Assembly (NCBI GenBank): GCA_903924445.1
Contig: CAIYBQ010000194.1
Span: 1 to 5,829 of the forward strand
DNA: 5,829 nucleotides
Origin: an uncultured Armatimonadota bacterium
GTDB taxonomy: Bacteria > Armatimonadota > Armatimonadia > Armatimonadales > Armatimonadaceae
Reading direction: 5' to 3'
Each line of letters opens with the position of its first letter. The stretch's first letter is position 1. Shown here one piece after another: positions 1-5,829 of this stretch. The notes under the pieces were generated by a model. It saw only the letters and a list, made by a program, of their open reading frames with translations. It was not told the DNA's origin and ran no database searches. The position numbers were made by a program, and so were the translations under genes.

Positions 1-87
1 GATGAGAAGCGACGCTTTGCAAAGGTTGTCAGCGAAGAATACAAAGCATTGCTCGCTAAGCGAGCGGAAATGGCTGTAAAAGCCTAA
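1..87 (+). CDS. C-terminal end of an unidentified protein (partial, 5' end outside window)
   Basis: Frame 1 is open from the first base to a TAA at 85-87 and encodes 28 residues rich in Lys, Glu and Ala (starting DEKRRFAKVV and ending EMAVKA), which look like an amphipathic terminal helix. A strong intrinsic terminator on the same strand begins 26 bases after the stop, which supports this being a true gene end. The piece is too short to identify a family, so no function is proposed. It converges on the minus-strand rhamnosidase locus. Confidence 0.55.
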   Translation, partial: DEKRRFAKVVSEEYKALLAKRAEMAVKA

Positions 88-113
88 CCCATCGTTTCCA
101 GCTGAAATGTCTA

Positions 114-146
114 GCCGCCCGGCTCCGCCGGGCGGCTTTTTCTTTT
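114..146 (+). terminator. Intrinsic terminator of the left-edge gene
   Basis: A perfect 10-bp GC-rich stem (gccgcccggc at 114-123, gccgggcggc at 127-136) closes a 3-base loop and is followed by TTTTTCTTTT at 137-146. This is a textbook Rho-independent terminator for plus-strand transcription. Read on the minus strand the stem is followed by tagacatttc, with no T tract, so it should work mainly in the plus direction. The T tract overlaps the stop codon of the convergent rhamnosidase frame (complement of 145-147). Confidence 0.92.
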
Positions 147-630
147 AGCGCAACGTCTCTTGCCATTTCCAGGCAAAGTGGGTTGTCTGTCCACCGATGA
201 TTTCATAACCAGCTGCCAGCTTGGTTCGTTTATCTCCGATGTGCACAGCGGTGATGCGTGTGTTTTCACGAGGGCGAGGCAATACAACGGTTGCCGATGT
301 GTTTCCGGGCAACGTCACCGAGAGGTTAGCTGTGGTTCCAGTCTGCCTGAAGTAGACATCCACGGCTCCGCGAATCGTAGGAACTTTAGCCTTGAAAAAT
401 GAAAGATCCGCTGGCTGTGGAGCGATCTGAAGCGTTTCTGCTCCCGGGGATGTTGGCCAGACACCTACCAGCCACCGTGGGATGAGATTGGCAGGTGCCG
501 CGCCCCACGCATGGTTCCAATCCTGATTGGGTTTGTACCGCGTGTCCCATGCCTCAAGGGCAATGGTAGTTCCGACATCGAAGACCATATGCCCCCAAGA
601 CCGGTCAGAGCGACTCGTTAGGAGAGACAG
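145..630 (-). pseudogene. GH78 alpha-L-rhamnosidase, C-terminal part, out of frame with its N-terminal part
   Basis: This frame carries the C-terminal part of the rhamnosidase whose N-terminal part lies at 618-2198. From the CTG at 628-630 it reads LSLLTSRSDRSWGHM and then GTTIALEAWD, NQDWNHAWGAAP, and a region ending in PTIRGAVDVYF. These follow the GH78 order: end of the catalytic (alpha/alpha)6 barrel, then the C-terminal beta-sandwich. The Glu in TIALEAWD (codon 553-555) matches the position of the family's general base, from knowledge of characterised GH78 enzymes. The first ATG in this frame (586-588) falls inside the conserved SWGHM segment and has no well-spaced Shine-Dalgarno, so independent translation is unlikely. 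Homology continues upstream of that ATG to 630, just after an in-frame TGA (631-633). It is best read as the disconnected tail of one gene (whole locus 145-2198, about 684 residues) broken by a small indel or a sequencing error. Confidence 0.85.
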
Positions 631-633
631 TCA
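618..633 (-). other. Frameshift site splitting the rhamnosidase gene
   Basis: On the minus strand the upstream frame ends GCA TGT GAC TGT CTC TCC TAA. The conserved continuation is read in the -1 frame as CTG TCT CTC CTA ACG (LSLLT), which has a TGA directly before the CTG. The two frames therefore overlap only between these stops. Relatives as I recall them continue AGRA, about three residues, then LSLLTS. A loss of one base would leave one residue too few and a loss of four would restore the length, so the net change is -1 (mod 3). No slippery heptamer is present. Confidence 0.8.
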
Positions 634-2198
634 CATGCCCTTCCGGCCCGGTAAAGGCCATCTATGAGGAACTGGGCCCCGTACACAGAGCAAGCCATCC
701 CCCGCCCCGCGACGTATTCCGCAACCTTACCCAGCCATTGGTCTGGAACCAGCCCAAATGCCAGAGGAAACATATTTGCGTGCAGGCCAGCATGCTTGCT
801 TCCGACACCATCCGTGTACCGCTCCAAGACCGGGTCAAAGCACTTTTCTTGAAAAGTACGATACACACGCTTGAACGTTTGACTAACCTCTGCCGCCTTG
901 ACATCGTAGCCGAGCGCTTCGTACATCGCGCCAAGATCGCGAAGTGCCGCAAGATAGAACGCATTAATGACTGTACTGATGGGCATCAGCTCAACATTGT
1001 CACGCTCCCCCTGCGGCCAGTCGACGATGTCGCGAATAGGCTCATTCCGAAAGATCGACTTGAGAACGGCCTTGCTCGGCACAGGGTTTACGGTGGAAAT
1101 GAGGCCATCCGGGCCAGCCAAGGCTTGGAGAGACTTGGCATCGATGGTCTTGATGTGCTGTTTGACCGATGAGACATCACCGGTATGGAGATAATCCTGC
1201 CACGCCATCAGGACACTAAAAAGAATCCACTCTGTCGGCCAGGTTGGCTCAAGCATGAGGAGTTCATGCGTGTGCCGTGCCGTCGCATAGGAGCGATCAA
1301 CGCAGTAGTGCCCAAGCATATTGATGTAGGCATCCGCTTCGTACGGAAGCCTCTCACGGTCGCCATCCACGTAGACACCGCAAAACGATGTCGCTTCCAT
1401 GGTGTCTTTGCAGAGCTGCCAAACGCGGTTCAGAGTTTCATCCGATGATGTAAACGAAGCAGCATTTGCATTGAACGGAACCGTCACCACGGTGCGCTTA
1501 ACGGTTACTTCGTCTGGCAGTGCCCCATCGACTTCGATGTACCGAAATGGCATCACAGGACCAATATCGGTCGGCATCCTGCGCCCATCCTTGGCCGTTA
1601 GACGAAGCGTGGCCTTGCCAGTATCGCCAAGCGTTACAGTCTCTTCATGAAAACGAACATTTCCACCGGGCGAGCGGTTGATCCGTCCATTCGTCAACAG
1701 CTCCCCTAAGCGAATGGTCACCCGCGCGCCAACCGGTCCGGAAATAATGACATTTCCAAACATCGCCCTGCCAAAATCGTAGACCCGAGGCTGCCCGGAC
1801 CGCTTTTCGACACGGAGAGACGTTTCTTCGCGCACAACAAGCCTGTCCTTTGGGGACACATGAAAGCGCATCGGGGACAGAGATGTCGAAAACTTCCCAA
1901 TTTCTGACCAATCTGACACGCGCCCTTTTGCATTCCAGCAGCGAACTTTGAAGGTAAAGCTCTGGTTCCGCTGCAGGTTGAACGCTGCAAGCCCGACTGC
2001 AGTTGATATGGAAGAACGTACGCGACCAGTGTCAAAGACCAGACTTTCAGATCCACCATAAACAGCGATTTGATAGCCCGTTTGTACCTTCCATTCAGGG
2101 TCATCCGGGAGAATCCATGAAATCCGCGGCTTATCATCCGTTATCGGAACGCCACCACTGGCATCCTGTAAATCAACCAATAGCCCTGTAGGATTCAT
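618..2198 (-). CDS. GH78 alpha-L-rhamnosidase, N-terminal and catalytic barrel part (truncated by frameshift)
   Basis: This enzyme family hydrolyses terminal alpha-L-rhamnose from rhamnosides. The 526-residue product starts with a fibronectin-III-like domain (about 1-107; PRISW, WNAKGRVSDWSE). A beta-sandwich follows (about 115-240; YDFGRAMFGNV, then PFRYIEVDG). The (alpha/alpha)6 barrel starts near 250. The segment at 276-289 (YVDGDRERLPYEAD) is the GH78 acidic active-site motif, with E282 the likely general acid and D278/D280 and D289 the supporting acids. The frame ends in TAA at 618-620, right after QFLIDGLYRAGRA, where intact relatives continue to the general-base Glu and a C-terminal beta domain; that remainder is at 145-630 in another frame. 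The start is ATG 2196-2198 because GGAG lies 8 bases upstream. A TTG at 2244-2246 would be inside a hairpin. There is no signal peptide, so the protein is predicted cytoplasmic. As read, the product should be inactive. Confidence 0.88.
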   Translation of the reverse strand: MNPTGLLVDLQDASGGVPITDDKPRISWILPDDPEWKVQTGYQIAVYGGSESLVFDTGRVRSSISTAVGLAAFNLQRNQSFTFKVRCWNAKGRVSDWSEIGKFSTSLSPMRFHVSPKDRLVVREETSLRVEKRSGQPRVYDFGRAMFGNVIISGPVGARVTIRLGELLTNGRINRSPGGNVRFHEETVTLGDTGKATLRLTAKDGRRMPTDIGPVMPFRYIEVDGALPDEVTVKRTVVTVPFNANAASFTSSDETLNRVWQLCKDTMEATSFCGVYVDGDRERLPYEADAYINMLGHYCVDRSYATARHTHELLMLEPTWPTEWILFSVLMAWQDYLHTGDVSSVKQHIKTIDAKSLQALAGPDGLISTVNPVPSKAVLKSIFRNEPIRDIVDWPQGERDNVELMPISTVINAFYLAALRDLGAMYEALGYDVKAAEVSQTFKRVYRTFQEKCFDPVLERYTDGVGSKHAGLHANMFPLAFGLVPDQWLGKVAEYVAGRGMACSVYGAQFLIDGLYRAGRACDCLS

Positions 2199-2206
2199 GA
2201 TGGGTG

Positions 2207-2210
2207 CTCC
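2207..2210 (-). promoter_or_regulatory. Ribosome binding site fixing the rhamnosidase start
   Basis: GGAG on the minus strand sits 8 bases before ATG 2196-2198. This favours that ATG over the in-frame TTG 16 codons upstream (2244-2246), whose extra codons would be encoded by the 2219-2242 hairpin. Confidence 0.7.
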
Positions 2211-2218
2211 AATTAGAA

Positions 2219-2242
2219 CCGGCCCGGGGGTAACCGGGCCGG
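2219..2242 (-). terminator. GC-rich hairpin between the TlpA-like gene and rhamnosidase; weak terminator or 5'-leader element
   Basis: A perfect 9-bp stem (ccggcccgg at 2219-2227 and ccgggccgg at 2234-2242) closes a 6-base loop. It starts about 22 bases after the TlpA-like stop codon. On the minus strand it is followed by TTCTAATTGG, which lacks a proper T tract, so efficient intrinsic termination is doubtful. The foot of the stem is only 8 bases from the GGAG of the rhamnosidase, so it could protect the upstream transcript end, partly attenuate, or shape the leader of the downstream gene. The stem itself is certain; the role is inferred. Confidence 0.5.
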
Positions 2243-2264
2243 ACAAACAATAAACCCAGCGAGA

Positions 2265-3281
2265 CTACTTAGCCTTGGCCTTGTATTCCTCGAGACGGGT
2301 TTGCAGTTCCTTCTTCATTTCGGCAGGTGCGCCAGCAGGAAGCTTGCTAATGGCCTTCTCCTGAATCTCGACGGCTTCCTTGTAGTTGCCAGACTGTGCA
2401 AGCGCAAATGCGAGGGTGTCGAGGATCTGACCATCTTCGCCATTGGAAAGCGCAACAGCCTTGCGTGCCAGCTCGACATTCGACTTCTTCAGCGCATCAA
2501 ACTGCGGAGGAAGCTTTTGCTTTGGATCGGTGACGGCCCACGCGATGGAGTTCAGCATCATGGCAACCTGGCCACGCATTGCTTTGGCTTCCTCGGTATC
2601 GCCGGATGTTTCAGCATCGACAAGTGCCATTGCTTCTTCCAGCTTGCCACCGATGAGGAGGTTCTGCAGCTTCATCGCAAAGGCTTGCATTTTCTTCTCG
2701 GCAGCCTTGCGCACATTGGCTTCCTTGGCATAAGTCGCCGCATCCCACTTGCCAGCACAGATCTTTTCGAGTGGACCATCCATTTCCATCGGATGGCCAA
2801 TCCAGGCTACTTTGCCCTTTTGGTCGATGATGAATGCGCTTGGGATGCCATTTTCGCCTGCGGCTGCCATCCACTTGGTTGCCATCGTTCCGCCGGTGAT
2901 CTTGTCGTCCATCGCGATGGAATAGTCCATCTTTGCGCCCATCTCTTTGATGAATGCATTGACTTTCTTCTCAATCGCTACAGGATTGGTGTCGCCGCCA
3001 TTGCCTTCCCAGATGGAGATTCCAGAGAAGTCGGCCTTGGTCTTGTACTTCTTGGACAGCTCGGTAATGTGTGGGATGGTTGCTTTGCAGGGTCCGCACC
3101 AGGTCGCCCAGAACTCTACAACGTGAACTTTGCCAGGGGTCAGCTTGTTCGGGGTGCCCTTGACCCACTTCGAAACGCTGAGCGGAGGCGCAGGATCGCC
3201 GACTTTAAGGTCAGCCTTTGCAGCGGTAGAGATGGTGGATGTCAGTGCTGCGGTTGCAGCGATGATCGCAAATGTGCGCAT
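2265..3281 (-). CDS. Secreted TlpA/ResA-like thioredoxin-fold protein with helical TPR-like C-terminal tail
   Basis: The 338-residue product has a Sec signal peptide (about 1-23, cleavage after AKA). Next is a TlpA-type thioredoxin fold: entry motif KVGDPAPPLSV (26-36), the redox motif WCGPC with Cys62 and Cys65, and the cis-proline loop GIPSAF (Pro147). The segment VAWIGHPMEMDGPL (158-171) is typical of long TlpA-like proteins. Residues from about 185 are Ala/Lys/Glu-rich helix, including a TPR-like helix pair around 284-315 (ILDTLAFALAQSGNYKEAVEIQEKA). Typical TlpA/ResA proteins are about 140-190 residues, so the tail is a large addition. By family knowledge it would reduce or exchange disulfides in the periplasm; the partner is unknown. 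A third cysteine (Cys175) may matter. The ATG has AGGAG 7 bases upstream (3289-3293). It follows the DUF3891 gene by 83 bases with no clear promoter, so co-transcription is plausible. Confidence 0.85.
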   Translation of the reverse strand: MRTFAIIAATAALTSTISTAAKADLKVGDPAPPLSVSKWVKGTPNKLTPGKVHVVEFWATWCGPCKATIPHITELSKKYKTKADFSGISIWEGNGGDTNPVAIEKKVNAFIKEMGAKMDYSIAMDDKITGGTMATKWMAAAGENGIPSAFIIDQKGKVAWIGHPMEMDGPLEKICAGKWDAATYAKEANVRKAAEKKMQAFAMKLQNLLIGGKLEEAMALVDAETSGDTEEAKAMRGQVAMMLNSIAWAVTDPKQKLPPQFDALKKSNVELARKAVALSNGEDGQILDTLAFALAQSGNYKEAVEIQEKAISKLPAGAPAEMKKELQTRLEEYKAKAK

Positions 3282-3364
3282 ATCGTTACTCCTATTGGGG
3301 GCGGTAATGGATTATTCTACGGCGAAACCAGGGAGAAAGTTTCCATGGCTGAAGGGACGCTAAC

Positions 3365-4270
3365 CTACGGTGCAACCAGCGTCCATGTGATGAGCTGTTG
3401 AGGCACACTGTGCCACCAGCTATGAATTGGCTGCTCGGTTGTAACGCCTGCAGGCAGTATTTTCGCTGGAACAGACACCATGAGCTCTGGGACATCGAAT
3501 GGAAATGGGTCCAGCGCAAGACGATTGTCGCCAAGCGCTCGAACGCTGATGTCCACCAAGTCATCCCAGCCAGCCCTCGGGACTCCGATCAGTGAAAAGT
3601 CATCGTTTCCAAGGCCGTTGGTTGTTCCGGATGTCGCTGGAATGAGCTTTGAACAAAGCGCGAGCGAGAGGCCATCACAGAGCTGGAGGAGCCTGATGTT
3701 TGGTTTGATGACATCGTTAGCAAGCCAGCTTGCACCACATTCATCTTCCAAAATCGTCTGTTCAAGGCGCTTCTGGGTAACCGCCAGCCCGCTCAGGAAT
3801 TCCTTTGGCAGATCAAGCGCACCGGGATAAAGCTGCTCAGGAGCCCCCTTCCAAAACAGTGGGTGCGTAAAGTGTGGATCCGGATTATCGACGACACGTA
3901 TTGCATAAAGCCAATACGCATGCCACGCAATTAGCAGGCTCGCATAGGGATGTGCTGGAAACCGCGCTGTTCCGAGGTGCCAGCGGTCCATACCGGCCTG
4001 TTGATCCTGCAAGACCTCGCCCAGCCCCATCGGGTGGCCAGTTTCAAGCGTGATGCTTGGGTCGGCTTCCCATTCCCACCAGCCGTTGTCGTGTTCCGCG
4101 ATGCCAAGAAGGACTTCCCCGCGCATCCGGTCAGCCTCGGCCGGATTTCCATAGTGACCCGGTGCGGTAAAGAAGTCATTTCCCCAGTGCGCCGCAAGCA
4201 TCCCCGCAAGCTGCCCATGGTCAGGCTGGGTGATAAATGTCAACGTGTAATTATGCTCAGTTCGCAGCAT
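3365..4270 (-). CDS. DUF3891 family protein
   Basis: The product is 301 residues and matches my memory of DUF3891, a bacterial family without a settled function. The N-terminal segment TQPDHGQLAGMLAAHWGN (14-31) and the GIAEHDNGWWEWE block (56-68) are its hallmarks. Also visible are ASLLIAWHAYWL (110-121) and LLQLCDGLSLALC (194-206). His18, His28, His60-Asp61, His117 and Asp199 form an H...HD...H...D series recalling HD-type metal sites; a hydrolase role is inference only. There is no signal peptide or membrane segment, so it is probably cytoplasmic. The start is ATG 4268-4270, with GGAG 7 bases upstream, rather than the in-frame TTG at 4286-4288, six codons earlier. A strong terminator ends 27 bases before this ATG. 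It sits between the sugar-binding protein gene and the TlpA-like gene on the same strand. Confidence 0.8.
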   Translation of the reverse strand: MLRTEHNYTLTFITQPDHGQLAGMLAAHWGNDFFTAPGHYGNPAEADRMRGEVLLGIAEHDNGWWEWEADPSITLETGHPMGLGEVLQDQQAGMDRWHLGTARFPAHPYASLLIAWHAYWLYAIRVVDNPDPHFTHPLFWKGAPEQLYPGALDLPKEFLSGLAVTQKRLEQTILEDECGASWLANDVIKPNIRLLQLCDGLSLALCSKLIPATSGTTNGLGNDDFSLIGVPRAGWDDLVDISVRALGDNRLALDPFPFDVPELMVSVPAKILPAGVTTEQPIHSWWHSVPQQLITWTLVAP

Positions 4271-4277
4271 CGGGACT

Positions 4278-4281
4278 CTCC
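4278..4281 (-). promoter_or_regulatory. Ribosome binding site fixing the DUF3891 start
   Basis: GGAG on the minus strand lies 7 bases before ATG 4268-4270. The in-frame TTG at 4286-4288 has the terminator T tract and no Shine-Dalgarno in front of it, so it is not preferred. Confidence 0.65.
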
Positions 4282-4297
4282 ATAACAAACATCAACG

Positions 4298-4333
4298 AAA
4301 AACCCCGGCTGGATACTCCAAACCGGGGTTTTT
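4298..4333 (-). terminator. Intrinsic terminator after the sugar-binding protein gene (symmetrical)
   Basis: The stem pairs aaaaaccccgg (4298-4308) with ccggggttttt (4323-4333), 11 perfect pairs. A smaller inner stem tgga/tcca (4310-4313 with 4317-4320) closes a 3-base loop. On the minus strand the stem ends in TTTTT, 24 bases past the TAA of the binding-protein gene. It has a T tract on both strands, but no plus-strand gene ends here. Because the DUF3891 ATG is only 27 bases beyond it, downstream genes either depend on read-through or on a promoter inside the binding-protein gene. Confidence 0.88.
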
Positions 4334-4357
4334 GCCTTTTCCTAGGGATGTGCCAGC

Positions 4358-5443
4358 TTATTCGCCAGCGTACTTGTCCACATTGCCCTTGTTGTATTCA
4401 ACCGGCTCGCCAATGATCAGGACATTGTTCTTGCCGACCTTTTTGTCACCCATTTTGGTGAGAGGGAGGTCAGGGATGTTGATCGTGGCGCCGTCAGCGG
4501 GGGTGAACTTGCCTTCAGCCATCCGGACCGCTGCATAGGATGCGATGTAGCCTTGTTCAGCTGGATCCCACAGGAAGACCTTGGGAACGATGCCATCCTT
4601 GAGGTGACGCTGCATTTGCTTGGCAACACCAAGTCCGATGACGCTGACGCCAGCGCCCTTTGCATTCTTGCCACCAGGGTAAACGCCAGCCTGCTCAACA
4701 GCCTTTGCGCAGCCATAGACACCAACGGTTGTCGGTGCGATGATGCCCTTGAGGTCTGGGTGCTTGGTCAGCAATGCTTCCGCTTCGGTGAGGGACTTCT
4801 GGTCCTTGTCATCACCGTAGACGACATCCACGAGCTGCATCTTTGCATACTTTGGATTCTTGACGGCAGCTTGCATCCCCTTGATCCACTTGTTCTGGTT
4901 AGGAGCATCCGTGGTTGCGGAAAGGATGGCAAACTTTCCTTCGTAGTTCATGATGGCGCCCATCTGCTCGATGAGGAAGTCGCCCATGGTGTCAAAGTCA
5001 CACGCCAGAACGCCAAGGTCACGGTGAGTTTCATTTCCGGTGAGGTCAGAGTCCACGGTGATGATCTTGATACCCTTAGCACGGGCTTCATCGAGGGTGC
5101 CGTTGAGAGCATCCACGGAGTTTGCCGCGATTACGATAGCGGTGGCGCCGCGTTGGATTTCGTCCTTGATGTAGGAGATCTGCGCGGTTGGTTCAGCAAC
5201 AGCAGGTCCGGTAGTGGAGAACTCAAAGCCGAGCTCCTTGGATGCCTGTTGGAAACCCTTTTCCATCGCTTCGAAGTATGGGTTACCCATGTTCTTCGGG
5301 ATGAAGACGATGCGGGATGAACCGGACTTCGGTGCATCCCCGGCTCCGGAAGCGCCATCCTTGCCGGCAGGCTTACATCCCAGCGGTGCGATCGCGCCAA
5401 AAGCTGCAAGCGCAGCCAGCGCGAAAATAGACTTACGTGTCAT
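4358..5443 (-). CDS. rhaS: Sugar ABC transporter substrate-binding lipoprotein, RhaS-like (rhamnose)
   Basis: This is a 361-residue periplasmic binding protein of the Peripla_BP_4 type that would capture a sugar and deliver it to the adjacent ABC permease. The N-terminus is a lipoprotein signal (MTRKSIFALA, then APLGC with Cys23 as lipidation site; Pro at -3 is unusual). A Gly/Ala/Ser-rich linker (24-42) follows. The first lobe starts RIVFIPKNMGNPYFE (44-58). Conserved blocks include VDSD (130-133), ATTDAPNQNKW (176-186), YGDDKDQKS (209-217), IIAPTTVG (234-241) and LWDPAEQGY (291-299). The NQNxW, YGDDxDQKS and PTTVG combination is what I recall from rhamnose-binding RhaS proteins; the related AI-2-binding LsrB differs there. 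A rhamnosidase in the same gene run supports rhamnose or small rhamnosides as ligand. The ATG has GGAGG 8 bases upstream (5452-5456). It follows the permease by 72 bases. Confidence 0.82.
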   Translation of the reverse strand: MTRKSIFALAALAAFGAIAPLGCKPAGKDGASGAGDAPKSGSSRIVFIPKNMGNPYFEAMEKGFQQASKELGFEFSTTGPAVAEPTAQISYIKDEIQRGATAIVIAANSVDALNGTLDEARAKGIKIITVDSDLTGNETHRDLGVLACDFDTMGDFLIEQMGAIMNYEGKFAILSATTDAPNQNKWIKGMQAAVKNPKYAKMQLVDVVYGDDKDQKSLTEAEALLTKHPDLKGIIAPTTVGVYGCAKAVEQAGVYPGGKNAKGAGVSVIGLGVAKQMQRHLKDGIVPKVFLWDPAEQGYIASYAAVRMAEGKFTPADGATINIPDLPLTKMGDKKVGKNNVLIIGEPVEYNKGNVDKYAGE

Positions 5444-5451
5444 GTTTCAAT

Positions 5452-5456
5452 CCTCC
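5452..5456 (-). promoter_or_regulatory. Ribosome binding site of the binding-protein gene
   Basis: GGAGG on the minus strand lies 8 bases before ATG 5441-5443. It is the strongest Shine-Dalgarno in the window, as expected for a binding protein made in excess over its permease. Confidence 0.7.
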
Positions 5457-5515
5457 AACTCAAACCGGCTTCACAGCGCGGCTGCTACATCCTAATTGCG
5501 ACAAACGATACGGTT

Positions 5516-5829
5516 CTACCTGCCACGCTTTCGCGCAGTGAAATTACTAAACAAGACAGAGACAATGAGGAGAAGCCCGATGACGGCAACTTGGACTTCA
5601 GCTTTGACGCCAGCGACGCCCATTCCGGTCTGGACAACGCCTACGAGACCCAGTGCGGTGATGGTTCCAAAAATAGTCCCTCGTCCACCGAAAATGGATG
5701 CGCCACCAAGAACAACGGCCGTGATGACATCGAGTTCGAGGCCACGTGCGTGGTCAAAGCGTGCAACTCCGAGGCGTGAGAGCATCAGCATGCTGCCGAT
5801 TCCCGCCGCGACTCCGGAGAGTGTAAACA
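5516..5829 (-). CDS. Sugar ABC transporter permease, BPD_transp_2 family, C-terminal part (RhaP/RhaQ/RbsC-like; partial)
   Basis: The frame is open from the right edge to TAG 5516-5518, giving about 104 residues. It begins FTLSGVAAGIGSMLMLSRLG, so the ATG at 5789-5791 is internal and the real start lies outside. The block ELDVITAVVLGGASIFGGRG followed by TIFGT is the cytoplasmic coupling loop of RbsC/RhaP/RhaQ-type permeases, which meets the ATPase. Two hydrophobic segments follow (around ITALGLVGVVQTGMGVAG and VAVIGLLLIVSVLF), with a basic cytoplasmic tail (ARKRGR), the normal end of the family. It forms the inner-membrane channel for the sugar delivered by the next gene. Whether it is the P or Q subunit cannot be told from this piece. 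The ATPase is expected further right. Confidence 0.88.
   Translation of the reverse strand, partial: FTLSGVAAGIGSMLMLSRLGVARFDHARGLELDVITAVVLGGASIFGGRGTIFGTITALGLVGVVQTGMGVAGVKAEVQVAVIGLLLIVSVLFSNFTARKRGR

Noticed and set aside
160..402. 80-codon plus-strand frame opposite the rhamnosidase C-terminal part
   Set aside because: It lies antisense to conserved GH78 sequence, directly after a plus-strand terminator, and has no recognisable domain.
618..633. Programmed -1 ribosomal frameshift joining the rhamnosidase halves
   Set aside because: The overlap between the two frames is only about 14 bases and holds no slippery heptamer, and GH78 enzymes are not known to use recoding. Mutation or sequence error is simpler.
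2199..2246. TTG start for the rhamnosidase, 16 codons upstream
   Set aside because: The extra codons are encoded by a GC hairpin, and the ATG at 2198 has a well-placed GGAG.
3282..3364. Possible promoter before the TlpA-like gene (minus-strand TAGAAT)
   Set aside because: A -10-like hexamer is present but I see no -35 element at a proper distance; chance match is likely.
2301..3401. 366-codon open frame on the plus strand opposite the TlpA-like gene
   Set aside because: The minus-strand frame has a signal peptide, WCGPC motif and good ribosome binding site. The plus frame gives a Cys/His-rich protein without recognisable domains and is a codon-use shadow.
4553..5320. 255-codon open frame on the plus strand opposite the binding-protein gene
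   Set aside because: No recognisable domain; it lies fully within the clearly homologous RhaS-like gene on the other strand.

Overview
The window reads as a carbohydrate-use locus of a diderm bacterium. It holds a lipoprotein-type solute-binding protein with a sugar ABC permease, a secreted thioredoxin-like protein, and an alpha-L-rhamnosidase. Shine-Dalgarno sequences (GGAG, AGGAG, GGAGG) precede every start I accept. The lineage cannot be fixed from sequence alone. The long TlpA-like protein with a helical tail and the DUF3891 neighbour remind me of Armatimonadota/Fimbriimonadales or Planctomycetota-type genomes, but this is a weak impression.

Layout: positions 1-87 hold the last 28 codons of an unidentified plus-strand gene, followed by a strong intrinsic terminator (114-146). 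Everything else is on the minus strand. In transcription order (right to left) it is: the C-terminal end of a RhaP/RhaQ/RbsC-type ABC permease (5829-5516, running off the window); a RhaS-like sugar-binding lipoprotein (5443-4358); a strong hairpin terminator (4333-4298); a DUF3891 protein (4270-3365); a secreted TlpA-like thioredoxin with a helical TPR-like tail (3281-2265); a GC-rich hairpin (2242-2219); and a GH78 alpha-L-rhamnosidase (2198-145). The rhamnosidase is split by a frameshift near 618-633 that separates the general-acid region from the presumed general-base glutamate and C-terminal domain.

How they fit: the binding protein and permease would import L-rhamnose or small rhamnosides. 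The rhamnosidase has no signal peptide and would release rhamnose in the cytoplasm. The DUF3891 protein and the TlpA-like protein have no obvious place in rhamnose catabolism and are the less explained part of the locus. No plus-strand gene beyond the left-edge fragment is convincing. There is no tRNA, rRNA, CRISPR array or mobile element. No gene-free stretch exceeds 300 bases.
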